NCBI GenBank assembly: GCA_046160345.1 | Contig: JBJXGO010000010.1 | Coordinates: 62,001-126,000 of the forward strand | Length of the DNA: 64,000 nt | Direction of reading: 5' to 3' | Origin: M3007 sp046160345 | GTDB taxonomy: Bacteria; Bacteroidota; Bacteroidia; Chitinophagales; Saprospiraceae | In this document: positions 8,668 through 17,146 of the stretch, one piece after another | Layout: each line of letters opens with the position of its first letter | Numbering within the stretch: position 1 is the first letter of the stretch | Translations under genes and position numbers: made by a program | The notes under the pieces: generated by a model | Databases searched by the model: none | What the model was told of the DNA's origin: nothing | What the model saw: the letters and a program-made list of their open reading frames with translations, nothing else

Positions 8668-10131
8668 TCATTCCTTTTGAATGATAAAGGACTTAATTGC
8701 CGCTTGGTCATTGTTTTTAACCCGGATAAAATAGGCGCCTTGAAGTATCTCGGAAACATTTATTTGCAGAATACCCGCCTTGCTTTGCTCTTTTCCGGCG
8801 ATAACTTCCTGACCTTGAGCATTATAGATGCCGTAATGTAGCATTTCGTCGGTAGGGTTTCTAAATTCCAGATACAAATTCGAGTTTGTCACAGGATTGG
8901 GATAAACCTTAAAAGTTTCAGGATCGCGGAAGGGCTCCTTTGCGGATGAAACAATGTATTCTCCATACTTAAACAAAACCGTCCCGGTATTCATATCTTC
9001 CCAAACTACATATACTTTTCCATTGGAAGAGATCGCCACATCTGCATTGGATACATAGTTGGGCGCCAGCACATCATATCCGCCTGGAAAGCCATTAGAG
9101 ATATTGTTAGTGAATTGAATCGCGAGTTGAGTATTTCCGTTTGCCGTTTGAACCCAGATTACCGCCACTGCTTTGCCGGCACTTGCAATTCTCGGAAAAT
9201 TCTGTTGCCCCAAACCAGTAAAATTTCCCGTAAGTGCTTCCATGGATTCTATTTGCAGTCCACTGATTGAGGAATGACTGCGGTAACAGAGCGCTTTGCC
9301 GCTAGCAGCGCTCATAAAAACCGAATACAAGGTATCCTGATATATCACACCGTCTGGCCCACTTGATGGACAGGCATTAATGGTCCAGTCCGTTTTGTCA
9401 ATTTCAATTCCGCCGGCAAAACTATTTCCAGCGTCAAGAGAGATTCCAGTCCAACTATTTCGGAGGTTATTCAGATTGTCTCGATACAATAAAGCGACCG
9501 TATTGCCTGAAGAGGTCACGGAAGCGGGGCAACAATCGCAAACATCGCCACCTGAAAACCTGCTTCCAAGAATATCTGTACCAAATGTGCTGCCATAATC
9601 ATTTGATCTCGTCAATACATATCGGGCATTTCCCCAACCCGGATCAAATTTCATAAAGGCTACCAATGGATTGCCTAATGCATCGGTGCTTACTGAAGGA
9701 AACCTTGAAATGCTATCCCCAATCGCATCAACACGTTCAGGATCAGAAAAACTCTGACCACCATTGAAAGATCTCACCAGGTAAATTCCGTTGGTGTGTT
9801 CCGGTGTTTCCTTAAACACAACATATACAGTATCTCCATGAGAAGCAATATCTGGACCAGACCAGGAGGCAGCAAATATTGGGATAACATCAGGATTCAA
9901 ATTCACCGGCGCGGCAAAGCCGTTTCCGGTCCAACGGGTGAAAAAAACTTGCTTGGTGTTCCCGTTTCCCCAAATGATCAAGGGGTTGCCAGCCCCATCT
10001 AGAACAACCCTTGGATGCATATTGTCAAATTGACCAGAGGCGACCGGAATGATTTGCGACCAGGAAATGTCGGATTGGGCAGGCAAAGTCTGAAAAGTGA
10101 GCAACAGGCACAAAAAGGCAAAAGATTTCAT
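8668..10131 (-). CDS. Secreted sialidase-like beta-propeller with T9SS type A sorting domain
   Basis: 487 residues with a signal peptide (ends LPAQ). The body resembles an exo-sialidase/BNR propeller: SFNGGQSFSD and SNDYGSTFGTD are Asp-box-like turns, alternating with strands such as VYVVFKETPE and VYVVWEDMNTG. An unusual Cys cluster, GGDVCDCCPAS, lies near residue 195; such clusters occur in related Bacteroidota propellers and might bind metal or make disulfides. The C-terminal ~80 residues (FKVYPNPVTN, then AYFIRVKN) form a type A T9SS sorting domain. I see no complete set of sialidase catalytic residues, so hydrolase activity is not claimed. It is transcribed from a TAnnTTTG element at 10156-10163. 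Confidence 0.8.
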   Translation of the reverse strand: MKSFAFLCLLLTFQTLPAQSDISWSQIIPVASGQFDNMHPRVVLDGAGNPLIIWGNGNTKQVFFTRWTGNGFAAPVNLNPDVIPIFAASWSGPDIASHGDTVYVVFKETPEHTNGIYLVRSFNGGQSFSDPERVDAIGDSISRFPSVSTDALGNPLVAFMKFDPGWGNARYVLTRSNDYGSTFGTDILGSRFSGGDVCDCCPASVTSSGNTVALLYRDNLNNLRNSWTGISLDAGNSFAGGIEIDKTDWTINACPSSGPDGVIYQDTLYSVFMSAASGKALCYRSHSSISGLQIESMEALTGNFTGLGQQNFPRIASAGKAVAVIWVQTANGNTQLAIQFTNNISNGFPGGYDVLAPNYVSNADVAISSNGKVYVVWEDMNTGTVLFKYGEYIVSSAKEPFRDPETFKVYPNPVTNSNLYLEFRNPTDEMLHYGIYNAQGQEVIAGKEQSKAGILQINVSEILQGAYFIRVKNNDQAAIKSFIIQKE

Positions 10132-10155
10132 AAAAGTCTATTTTTAGATAATTGT

Positions 10156-10163
10156 CAAAGTTA
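10156..10163 (-). promoter_or_regulatory. TAnnTTTG -7 element for the sialidase-like gene
   Basis: TAACTTTG on the minus strand matches the Bacteroidota consensus exactly and lies about 25 bp from the start codon at 10131. The intergenic space is shared with the divergent nitrilase gene. Confidence 0.6.
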
Positions 10164-10209
10164 AGAAGGATAATTGATTTGTATCTTGCTTCTAAATTTT
10201 AAATCACTA

Positions 10210-11007
10210 ATGCGAATTTCAATTATTCAGTCTTCCCTTTTCTGGGAAAAACCCGAGGCAAACCGCAGAATGTTTGGGGAAAAACTTGCATCATTACAAG
10301 GCAATACCGACTTGGTAGTGCTCCCTGAAATGTTTACGACCGGTTTTACGATGAATGCTGAACCCCTTGCTGAACCAATGAACGGCCGTACCATGAATTG
10401 GCTTTTAGAGAATGCACAGCGATTGAATGCTGCAGTGACAGGGAGTTTTATTTGCGAGAATGAGGGCAAATACTTCAACCGACTGGTCTTTATGCGTCCC
10501 GACGGCCAATTTGATTTCTACGACAAAAAACACCTTTTTACACTGGCTACTGAGAACGAATATTTTTCAGCAGGTAAAAAACGCCTAATAGTAGATTGGA
10601 TGGGCTGGCGGATATGCCCCTTAATTTGCTATGATCTCCGGTTCCCGGCATGGAGCCGAAACACTACTGGTTCAATCGTGGGGGGCCTGAATCCTTACTA
10701 TGATGTCTTGCTCTATGTTGCAAATTGGCCTAATCGCCGTGCCCATCATTGGCGCAGCTTGTTAACCGCAAGAGCCATTGAAAATCAATCCTTTGTGATC
10801 GGGGTGAATGTTGCCGGGGCAGATGGTAATGGGTTTGAATATTCGGGCGATTCTGCGATCATTGACTACTCAGGGCAATCGCTTGCCCATATTTCAGATG
10901 GGAAAGAAGGCATTGAAACGATTGATCTGTCGTTAAAAGATTTACGAAACTTCCGGCAACAATTGCCGTTTTTGGCAGATGCGGATTTGTTTGAATTTAA
11001 GGGCTGA
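10210..11007 (+). CDS. Omega-amidase-like nitrilase (C-N hydrolase, YafV/Nit2 type)
   Basis: 265 residues from the ATG at 10210. A longer frame from a TTG at 10174 is disfavoured because it adds a non-conserved 12-residue leader. The C-N hydrolase triad is visible: Glu40 in VVLPEMFTTGF, Lys106 in FYDKKHLF, and the nucleophile Cys140 in PLICYDLRFP. The family hydrolyses omega-amides such as alpha-ketoglutaramate and is proposed to act in metabolite repair after transamination. The protein has no signal peptide and should be cytoplasmic. It converges with the gene at 11113, with a large inverted repeat between them. The exact substrate cannot be read from sequence. Confidence 0.9.
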   Translation: MRISIIQSSLFWEKPEANRRMFGEKLASLQGNTDLVVLPEMFTTGFTMNAEPLAEPMNGRTMNWLLENAQRLNAAVTGSFICENEGKYFNRLVFMRPDGQFDFYDKKHLFTLATENEYFSAGKKRLIVDWMGWRICPLICYDLRFPAWSRNTTGSIVGGLNPYYDVLLYVANWPNRRAHHWRSLLTARAIENQSFVIGVNVAGADGNGFEYSGDSAIIDYSGQSLAHISDGKEGIETIDLSLKDLRNFRQQLPFLADADLFEFKG

Positions 11008-11028
11008 TCTATCCCGCTGGACATTTTT

Positions 11029-11103
11029 ATTTCACCCAGATGTTACACAGATCAAATCTGCGTAACATCTGCGCGAGTTATCTGTGTAACATCTGTGTGA
11101 AAT
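11029..11103. terminator. Near-perfect 24-bp inverted repeat between convergent genes
   Basis: Arms at 11029-11052 and 11080-11103 match at 23 of 24 positions around a 27-nt loop. The loop itself contains a degenerate third copy of the core GTAACATCTG. It lies between two convergent stop codons and can serve as a bidirectional terminator. No long T tract follows. The internal triplication suggests it is a member of a repeat family rather than a simple terminator. Confidence 0.65.
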
Positions 11104-11112
11104 AAAATCCAA

Positions 11113-13752
11113 TCAGATTTTGATAAACCAACCACTTTCTGCGCCGCATTTAACCATGTACATCCCTGAAACCCATCCCTGAACATTCAATTCCAAAATT
11201 TGCACCCCCAATTTTCTCTGACCCTGCCAAATCACCCGGCCCATAGCATCCGAAATCACAATATTTTGGTCTGCCAATACTTCTGGCAATTCTAGCTGCA
11301 CCATCCCGTCCGCGACTGGATTTGGCCATACGCGCAGGCAAGGTGAGTAATCAGGCAATTCATAGGTAGATGAGGTAGTTTGCGCCACTTTGAGGCCATT
11401 TCCGAAACTCGTCACCCATATTTCTGAAGGCTTGTACGGATTGAAAAAAACGCGTTCAGGCTGCCGAAAAGGATAGGATTCCACCAGGCTCCAATCCGGG
11501 GTTGTGGCGTTCATATTATTGCTGACCCAAAGCCCTTGAGTTTCAGTGGTCAGGTAGGCTTGATTTAATGCCAAAGGATTGAAAGTCAAAGAGGTGACTC
11601 GGTCGAATTTGGATCCTGTAAGTTTGGTCCAGTTTTGCCCACAGTTGGTTGTCCGATACAACCCCCCTTTCCCATTGGGCGCACCACCCCAGCCGCTGAA
11701 AACACCGACATACCAGGTGTTTTGACTTGCATCAGCGGGATCTATCACGATGTCTTTGGTCCAATAATACATGTCGGTGTGACTGCGGTCGGCCCAGGTA
11801 TTCGTTGCTGGATCGTAGAGAAAAACACCCGAACTGGGTGTAAATGTCCCGGAAGCATTTCTGCGCCCGGAAAAGGTACATGCCACTTTGCCGTCATTCA
11901 ACACCACGATGCTGGCTGGATGGCCTTCTGTGCGGGGAGGAGCAGGAAGTTGGGTCCATGCACCTCCATACGTCCCGTGCCAGATGCCGCCTTTCATGTT
12001 TGCCCCGCCTCCGCCGTAATGTATCACGCTGGCATACAGGCTGGTAGGTGAATTTGGGTCATTGGCCACCCAAAAAACGGGATGGCCAAAATTATGAAGC
12101 AATTGCCAGCTGCTGCCACCATCGCTGGAATGGAAAATTTTGCCCGAATTGTCGTTGGCGTCCAATAGCGCGTCCGTAAGTCGGGTGCTTTGGTACATAT
12201 CATGAATGGAAGAAGTAGCGGCCAACATGAAATTATTTGCCGGAGACTCAAGAATTCGATAAACGGAATTGACCGACAATCCTGTGTAGTTGAAACCCCA
12301 ACGGTTACCACCATCTGTACTCCTGATCATACCGATATCGCTGAAGGCGGTGAGCATTTCATTTTGGTCGTGCCAGTGCAATTGCCAGGCCGTAGTGTTT
12401 TCGAGTCCGATGCTTGTATAGGGTTTTCGTTTCGGGGTGGGCACATTTGCGGGATTCTGGTCCTGGACTTTCAGGTAGGCCTGTTTCCAGTCGTCCCCGC
12501 CATTGTCACTCACATGCACAAATCCAAAATCGCTGAAAAGCACTTTGCCTGAATTAAAGGGCGCCACGCTGATGCCAAAACAGGTTTCTCCCCAACTCCA
12601 GGCTTTATCGCCGCCAAAGCCGCTCCAGCCAGTGCTGATGTTTTCGTTATTCATGCTTCTGAATACTTTTTCCCAGGCGGTTCCGCCATTACTCGATTTA
12701 AAGACGAGTGGTGCACCCAAAGCATTGTCATTGCCTCCCAAATAGATCGTGTTGGGGTCGTTCCAGGCCATGGCAGCGTACATCACAAAATCGTTGTCAA
12801 AGTCGATGTCTGTAGATTTCGACTGCCATACGCCGGAGGCGTTGTCCATGACATATACCCCTTTGGCAAAACCCCAGTATTCCCAGGGCATTACACCATT
12901 ATACACATCAGAAGCATCTGCGGTGATGCACACAAAACGGGTCGTTTTGCCACTTTTCCCGGCGGCAAAACTCCAGATAATTTGCCCGGCGGAAATTCCG
13001 TTGGTGGCCATCAGGGCAAAAGAATTTCCACCATTCGTACTTCGGAAAATGCCCTCATTGGTACCGATATAAATGTTTTCTCCATCAAAAAAAGTCCCGC
13101 CCATGATAAGCCCCACGCCGTTGTTGGCGGCCTGTTTTACCAATTGGAACGTACTCCCAAAGTTGTTGGAAATAAAAATAGCGCCGTAATAATTGATCAG
13201 CAACTGATTGGGCTTCTCATAGTTAGCGGCCATTCGATATACATTCTCATTGTTTGGATCGTGACCGGGCAGAGGCTGCCAGGAAAGGCCACCGTTCATG
13301 GTGCGCACCGGGTAACCATTGTTGCCGTCGTTGTGGTTGCAATAGGCCACATTTGGGTCTATGGTCCATTCATAAGTAGAATTTGCACCAAACACCTGAA
13401 GGGTTTGAAACGGGATTTGTGTGTAGTTATCTCCAAAGTCCGTGGTGTGAAACAATTGGCTCATATCGCAGGAAACATAAAATTCCTGGTCGTTACCGGG
13501 GTTGACACGCGGGAAGAAGAGCGCGCCGCCACCGCCAACACCGCGGGCTTGGAATTGGAGGATTTGGGCAGGAAGTGTGGATGAAAATATGAGAGCGAGC
13601 ACACCCGCCTTCGCTAGGGCTATGGCGAGCACACCCGCCTTCGCTAGGGCTATGGCGAGCACACCCGCCTTCGCACTTCGTGCTATGGCGAGCACACCCG
13701 CCTTCGCACTTCGTGCTATGGCGGGTAAAGTAGATAAACAGATTTTTTTCAT
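11113..13752 (-). CDS. Secreted Asp-box (BNR/GH74-like) propeller with T9SS type A tail and repeat-expanded signal peptide
   Basis: 879 residues from the ATG at 13752; in-frame codons upstream give an unlikely leader. About nine Asp-box turns are visible (TMNGGLSWQPL, STNGGNSFALM, STDGGNRWGFN, SSDGGSSWQLL and others), as in GH74/sortilin-type double propellers. Catalytic Asp residues of GH74 could not be confirmed. The C-terminus (LRVWPNPVADG ... GMYMVKCG) is a type A T9SS sorting domain. The signal peptide is interrupted: MKKICLSTLP and ALIFSSTLPAQ would join into a normal 21-residue signal, but 42 residues of tandem AIARSAKAGVL / AIALAKAGVL repeats separate them (see 13595-13720). Export efficiency is therefore uncertain. 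Confidence 0.8.
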   Translation of the reverse strand: MKKICLSTLPAIARSAKAGVLAIARSAKAGVLAIALAKAGVLAIALAKAGVLALIFSSTLPAQILQFQARGVGGGGALFFPRVNPGNDQEFYVSCDMSQLFHTTDFGDNYTQIPFQTLQVFGANSTYEWTIDPNVAYCNHNDGNNGYPVRTMNGGLSWQPLPGHDPNNENVYRMAANYEKPNQLLINYYGAIFISNNFGSTFQLVKQAANNGVGLIMGGTFFDGENIYIGTNEGIFRSTNGGNSFALMATNGISAGQIIWSFAAGKSGKTTRFVCITADASDVYNGVMPWEYWGFAKGVYVMDNASGVWQSKSTDIDFDNDFVMYAAMAWNDPNTIYLGGNDNALGAPLVFKSSNGGTAWEKVFRSMNNENISTGWSGFGGDKAWSWGETCFGISVAPFNSGKVLFSDFGFVHVSDNGGDDWKQAYLKVQDQNPANVPTPKRKPYTSIGLENTTAWQLHWHDQNEMLTAFSDIGMIRSTDGGNRWGFNYTGLSVNSVYRILESPANNFMLAATSSIHDMYQSTRLTDALLDANDNSGKIFHSSDGGSSWQLLHNFGHPVFWVANDPNSPTSLYASVIHYGGGGANMKGGIWHGTYGGAWTQLPAPPRTEGHPASIVVLNDGKVACTFSGRRNASGTFTPSSGVFLYDPATNTWADRSHTDMYYWTKDIVIDPADASQNTWYVGVFSGWGGAPNGKGGLYRTTNCGQNWTKLTGSKFDRVTSLTFNPLALNQAYLTTETQGLWVSNNMNATTPDWSLVESYPFRQPERVFFNPYKPSEIWVTSFGNGLKVAQTTSSTYELPDYSPCLRVWPNPVADGMVQLELPEVLADQNIVISDAMGRVIWQGQRKLGVQILELNVQGWVSGMYMVKCGAESGWFIKI
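13595..13720 (-). repeat. In-frame tandem repeat array inside a signal-peptide coding region
   Basis: Two 30-bp units (13595-13624, 13625-13654) and two 33-bp units (13655-13687, 13688-13720) stand head to tail. The 33-bp version contains the palindrome GCACGAAGTGC between arms CCGCC and GGCGG, so each unit can fold back like a REP element. Every unit is a multiple of three, adding 42 residues without changing frame. Removing the array restores an ordinary signal peptide. Confidence 0.9.
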
Positions 13753-13972
13753 GGAAATCAGATTTGAGAAAAATTCAAGGTGACAAAAATAACATTTTTT
13801 CGATTCGGGCAAAAAGTTGATTTCTAGACTCATTTATGGCAAACAAAGCGGCTTGCCAGTTTTTAATCTTAAAATAAGCAATTCATGTCGGTTTTGAACA
13901 ACTCGGGTGGTCTGTTTTGCATTTTATAATTTAGTTTTTCTGGAGCCATCCCTGCATTCTCAATCCCTTTCC

Positions 13973-13980
13973 TACCTTTG
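13973..13980 (+). promoter_or_regulatory. TAnnTTTG -7 element for pyrG
   Basis: TACCTTTG is an exact consensus match, 25 bp upstream of the pyrG ATG, giving an inferred leader of about 20 nt. Confidence 0.65.
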
Positions 13981-14005
13981 CATCCCGTAACGAGTAAAAC
14001 ATTCT

Positions 14006-15607
14006 ATGACGAAATACATCTTTGTTACGGGCGGCGTCACTTCTTCGCTCGGAAAAGGAATCCTTTGTGCCAGTCTCGCCAAATTGCTTCAGGCGCGCGG
14101 CTTTTCAGTCACCATTCAAAAGTTTGACCCTTACCTCAATGTTGATCCCGGCACGCTCAACCCTTACGAGCATGGCGAATGCTACGTCACCGACGATGGT
14201 GCCGAGACCGACCTGGATCTCGGGCACTATGAGCGGTACCTAAACATACCAACCTCGCAGGCCAATAATGTGACCACAGGAAGGATTTACCAAACCGTGA
14301 TCGAGCAGGAGCGTTCCGGGGCATTTTTAGGCAAAACAGTTCAAGTTATTCCCCATATTACGGATGAGATAAAACGCCGGATGCTTTTGCTTGGACAAAG
14401 CGGACAATACGACATTGTGCTGACTGAATTGGGCGGCACCGTGGGCGATATTGAGTCGCTGCCCTATGTTGAGTCTGTGCGCCAACTGCGCTGGGAATTA
14501 GGAAAGGAACACTCGCTGGCGATTCACCTGACCCTGATACCCTACCTCAAAGCGGCCAAGGAACTTAAAACAAAACCTACCCAGCACTCTGTAAAAGAAC
14601 TGCTTAGTCTTGGTGTACAGCCCGATATTTTGGCCTGTCGGACCGAGCACCCACTTGGCCCTGACATTCGACGCAAATTGGCTCAATTTTGCAATGTGGA
14701 AACCTCTTCTGTAATTGAAATGATTGATGCGGAAACGATTTACGATGTCCCCTTGCTTTTGCTCAAGGAGCGTTTGGACACAGTCGTTATTTCAAAATTA
14801 CACCTGAAAGATACCAAAGAGCCCAACCTCAGCACCTGGAAAAACTTTTTAGGCAAGTTGAAAAACCCGCTCCACGAAGTTAGGATCGGGCTTATTGGCA
14901 AGTATAACGAATTGCCCGATGCATATAAATCAATATATGAATCCTTTGTGCATGCAGGGGCGGTCAATGAGTGTAAGGTGCTCGTTCAGCCTATACATGC
15001 CGAGGATTTAGAAGGGAGTTATAAAGACGTGAGCAAGGCATTGGCTAGTCTAAATGGAATACTTGTGGCGCCAGGCTTTGGTGAGCGTGGAATAGACGGC
15101 AAATTATCAGCCATTCGCTATGCTCGTGAAAACAACATTCCGTTTTTTGGAATTTGCCTTGGGATGCAGGTGGCGTGCGTGGAATTTGCCCGAAATGTCC
15201 TGCAACTGAAAGATGCCGCCAGCACGGAGGTGAATGCAGATACTTCACACCCTGTTATTGATATGATGGCCGAACAAAAGAGCATTACCCAAAAAGGCGG
15301 CACCATGCGGCTTGGAGCTTATGAGTGCACCTTAAAGAAAAAAACAAAGGCCCTGGAGGCATACAAAACCTCTCAAATCAATGAACGGCATCGACACCGC
15401 TGGGAGTTCAACAATAAGTATTTGGCTGATTTTGAAAAAGCCGGCATGTTGGCTTCAGGGGTCAATTCAGAAACTAATTTGGTAGAAATCATGGAAATCC
15501 CTGAACTCAAATGGTTTGTTGGTGTTCAGTTTCATCCTGAATTAAAAAGCACTGTGGTGAACCCACACCCGCTTTTTGTAGCGTTTGTAAAAGCAGCAAT
15601 GGGGTAG
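14006..15607 (+). CDS. pyrG: CTP synthase
   Basis: 533 residues, full length for the family. It converts UTP to CTP using ATP and glutamine in the cytoplasm. The N-terminal synthetase domain (about residues 1-270) starts with the P-loop-like FVTGGVTSSLGKGI. The C-terminal class I glutamine amidotransferase domain carries the nucleophile Cys in FGICLGMQVA and the His-Glu pair in VQFHPE. No missing motif was found. It appears monocistronic, with the TAnnTTTG promoter at 13973-13980 and a sigma-54 promoter for the next genes starting 24 bp after its stop. Confidence 0.97.
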   Translation: MTKYIFVTGGVTSSLGKGILCASLAKLLQARGFSVTIQKFDPYLNVDPGTLNPYEHGECYVTDDGAETDLDLGHYERYLNIPTSQANNVTTGRIYQTVIEQERSGAFLGKTVQVIPHITDEIKRRMLLLGQSGQYDIVLTELGGTVGDIESLPYVESVRQLRWELGKEHSLAIHLTLIPYLKAAKELKTKPTQHSVKELLSLGVQPDILACRTEHPLGPDIRRKLAQFCNVETSSVIEMIDAETIYDVPLLLLKERLDTVVISKLHLKDTKEPNLSTWKNFLGKLKNPLHEVRIGLIGKYNELPDAYKSIYESFVHAGAVNECKVLVQPIHAEDLEGSYKDVSKALASLNGILVAPGFGERGIDGKLSAIRYARENNIPFFGICLGMQVACVEFARNVLQLKDAASTEVNADTSHPVIDMMAEQKSITQKGGTMRLGAYECTLKKKTKALEAYKTSQINERHRHRWEFNNKYLADFEKAGMLASGVNSETNLVEIMEIPELKWFVGVQFHPELKSTVVNPHPLFVAFVKAAMG

Positions 15608-15630
15608 GGGCCATGTCGTGATTTTAAGGC

Positions 15631-15646
15631 TGGCACAAGCTTTGCA
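15631..15646 (+). promoter_or_regulatory. Consensus sigma-54 (RpoN) -24/-12 promoter
   Basis: TGGCAC, five bases, then TTGCA matches the sigma-54 consensus at every invariant position: GG at 15632-15633 and GC at 15644-15645, 12 bp apart. Transcription would start near 15657, about 75 nt ahead of the small lipoprotein gene at 15733. No standard TAnnTTTG element fits as well here. The upstream activator site, if any, would lie in the 3' end of pyrG or further away and was not recognised. Confidence 0.65.
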
Positions 15647-15732
15647 ACAATAAGCAAACACCCAGGTCCGTTTTACACCCAATGCTTTTTCAAACCATCG
15701 TCAATCACACCGAAATCAAGCAATTTGTTTTT

Positions 15733-15834
15733 ATGAAAAATTGGAAAAAATTTCTCGCATTAGCCTTTATGGCAGCACTTTTTATCCTCGAATCTTGTCA
15801 CAGGGGCTACGGCTGTCCAGGCGCTGACTTGTAA
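15733..15834 (+). CDS. 33-residue lipoprotein
   Basis: The ATG at 15733 opens a 33-codon frame: two positively charged clusters (MKNWKK), a hydrophobic segment, the lipobox ILESC with Cys23, and a mature part of only 11 residues (CHRGYGCPGADL from the lipidated Cys). The mature peptide holds a second Cys in YGCPGAD. It would be a lipid-anchored micro-peptide in the envelope. It sits 6 bp ahead of the YtxJ-like gene and behind a sigma-54 promoter, so the two are probably co-transcribed. No function is known to me; the signal-peptide logic is clear but expression is unproven. Confidence 0.7.
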   Translation: MKNWKKFLALAFMAALFILESCHRGYGCPGADL

Positions 15835-15840
15835 AGAAAA

Positions 15841-16188
15841 ATGGGAATCAATTGGCTGCCACTCCAATCACTTGAAGACATAGAGATCGTTAAAAATCGG
15901 TCAAAAGAAGTCCCTTGCCTTATCTTCAAACACAGCGATCGCTGTCATGTTTGCGGCATTGCAAAATATCGCCTCGAAGACGACTGGGACTTTGGATCCG
16001 GGGAAATTGAAGCCTATTTTCTTGATGTATTGGCTTTTCGCCCGGTTTCGCTTCAATTAGCTGAAATTTTTAAAGTACATCATGAATCCCCTCAGGTTTT
16101 ACTTATTGTGGGCGAGGAATGCATATATGATGCCTCACACATGGATATTACGCTTAAAGAACTTCGAGAAGCGGTGTCCACACAATGA
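15841..16188 (+). CDS. ytxJ: YtxJ-like bacilliredoxin family protein with CxxC
   Basis: 115 residues, the length of the DUF2847/YtxJ family ('bacillithiol system redox-active protein'), with a thioredoxin-like fold that removes bacillithiol from protein thiols. The family signature around the active Cys is present as IFKHSDRCHVCGIAKYRLE with Cys35. Known relatives I recall are mostly monothiol at this place; here Cys38 makes a CHVC dithiol pair, which could change the chemistry. The protein lacks a signal peptide and is cytoplasmic. It is 6 bp from the upstream lipoprotein gene and followed by a hairpin terminator at 16227-16256, which closes a two-gene unit. Confidence 0.8.
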   Translation: MGINWLPLQSLEDIEIVKNRSKEVPCLIFKHSDRCHVCGIAKYRLEDDWDFGSGEIEAYFLDVLAFRPVSLQLAEIFKVHHESPQVLLIVGEECIYDASHMDITLKELREAVSTQ

Positions 16189-16226
16189 AAATTGACAATC
16201 AAATTCTCTGAAATCGATTTTATAAA

Positions 16227-16256
16227 GTGCCTGCCAATTTGGTGGGCACCTTTTTT
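16227..16256 (+). terminator. Rho-independent terminator after ytxJ
   Basis: A 10-bp stem (16227-16236 with 16240-16249, two G-U pairs, 3-nt loop) is followed by C and six T. It ends the lipoprotein-ytxJ unit. Confidence 0.8.
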
Positions 16257-16342
16257 ATGCTAACTATTTGACATTCATAGATTTAAAATTTGACTCCAAA
16301 AAATATTAATATTAATATATCCCTAATATCGATCTTCGCTGC

Positions 16343-17095
16343 GTGAAAACCATTCGACTCCTGACTCGATTAATATTTGGCGTTGTTTACACCTGGTTTA
16401 TAGTAGCAGAAATATGGCTGCGCAATCATTTGTGTGGCAATGATGTACGAAGGTCTATGCGTATACGTAGGCGTTGGGCAAGGAATCTGCTCCGAGGCGT
16501 TGGATTGTGTATAAAAACGGAAGGCTCACCACCAGACTCCCCCTGCCTGATCGTGAGCAACCACCGCTCTTACCTTGACCCTATTATTTTGTTGTGTGAT
16601 ATATTTGGATATCCGGTTGCGAAAGCAGAACTGGCCAAATGGCCAATTATCGGAAAAGGTGCTAAAATGGCAGGCATACTTTATCTTAGGCGGGAAAATG
16701 CCGGCAGTCGAACAAGCACCCTTCGTCAGATACAGGATAAGATTGAGTCTGGTTTTTCAGTCATTATCTTTCCAGAGGGTACCACATCTGGCAGTGCCGG
16801 CACATTGCCATTTAAAAACGGAGCCTTTAAATTGGCAGTTCAGGCCAATATTCCGGTTGTACCGGTTGCCATTGTATTTTCCGATAAACGAGATTTCTGG
16901 ATTGGTAATGAGACTTTTCTGAGCCATGCAATAAGACGTTTTGGTGAAAGGAAAATTGCGGTCAAACTCGTATATGGCCCTGTACTCAGCGCCGATTCTC
17001 CAAATGAATTGCTTTCAAACTCACAAAATTGGATTGACAGCATTTTGGCCTTAAGTCCTTCGCAGCAGCAAAGTTTTCCAACTGAATCAATTTAA
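16343..17095 (+). CDS. plsC: 1-acyl-sn-glycerol-3-phosphate acyltransferase (PlsC-like)
   Basis: 250 residues from a GTG start at 16343; no in-frame ATG lies near enough to replace it. The enzyme class transfers an acyl chain to lysophosphatidic acid at the cytoplasmic membrane during phospholipid synthesis. The catalytic HX4D motif is seen as SNHRSYLDP (about residues 71-79) and the substrate-binding motif as FPEGTTSG (about 140-147). An N-terminal hydrophobic segment (LLTRLIFGVVYTWFIVAEI) anchors it. Other lysophospholipid acyltransferases share these motifs, so the precise acceptor is inferred. Confidence 0.85.
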   Translation: MKTIRLLTRLIFGVVYTWFIVAEIWLRNHLCGNDVRRSMRIRRRWARNLLRGVGLCIKTEGSPPDSPCLIVSNHRSYLDPIILLCDIFGYPVAKAELAKWPIIGKGAKMAGILYLRRENAGSRTSTLRQIQDKIESGFSVIIFPEGTTSGSAGTLPFKNGAFKLAVQANIPVVPVAIVFSDKRDFWIGNETFLSHAIRRFGERKIAVKLVYGPVLSADSPNELLSNSQNWIDSILALSPSQQQSFPTESI

Positions 17096-17113
17096 CAAAC
17101 TAAACTTCATTGT

Positions 17114-17121
17114 TAACTTTG
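17114..17121 (+). promoter_or_regulatory. TAnnTTTG -7 element for mltG
   Basis: TAACTTTG matches exactly, 25 bp before the ATG at 17147. It argues for that start rather than the internal ATG at 17204. Confidence 0.6.
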
Positions 17122-17146
17122 CCGTTCGAACAACCTAATACCTGCC

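Noticed and set aside
12982..13584. 200-residue plus-strand frame
   Set aside because: It is antisense to the Asp-box propeller gene and mirrors its codons; no promoter or conserved motif was seen.
13753..13833. Upstream start for the Asp-box propeller at 13833
   Set aside because: The extra 27 residues do not resemble a leader and would bury the normal signal start MKKICLS.
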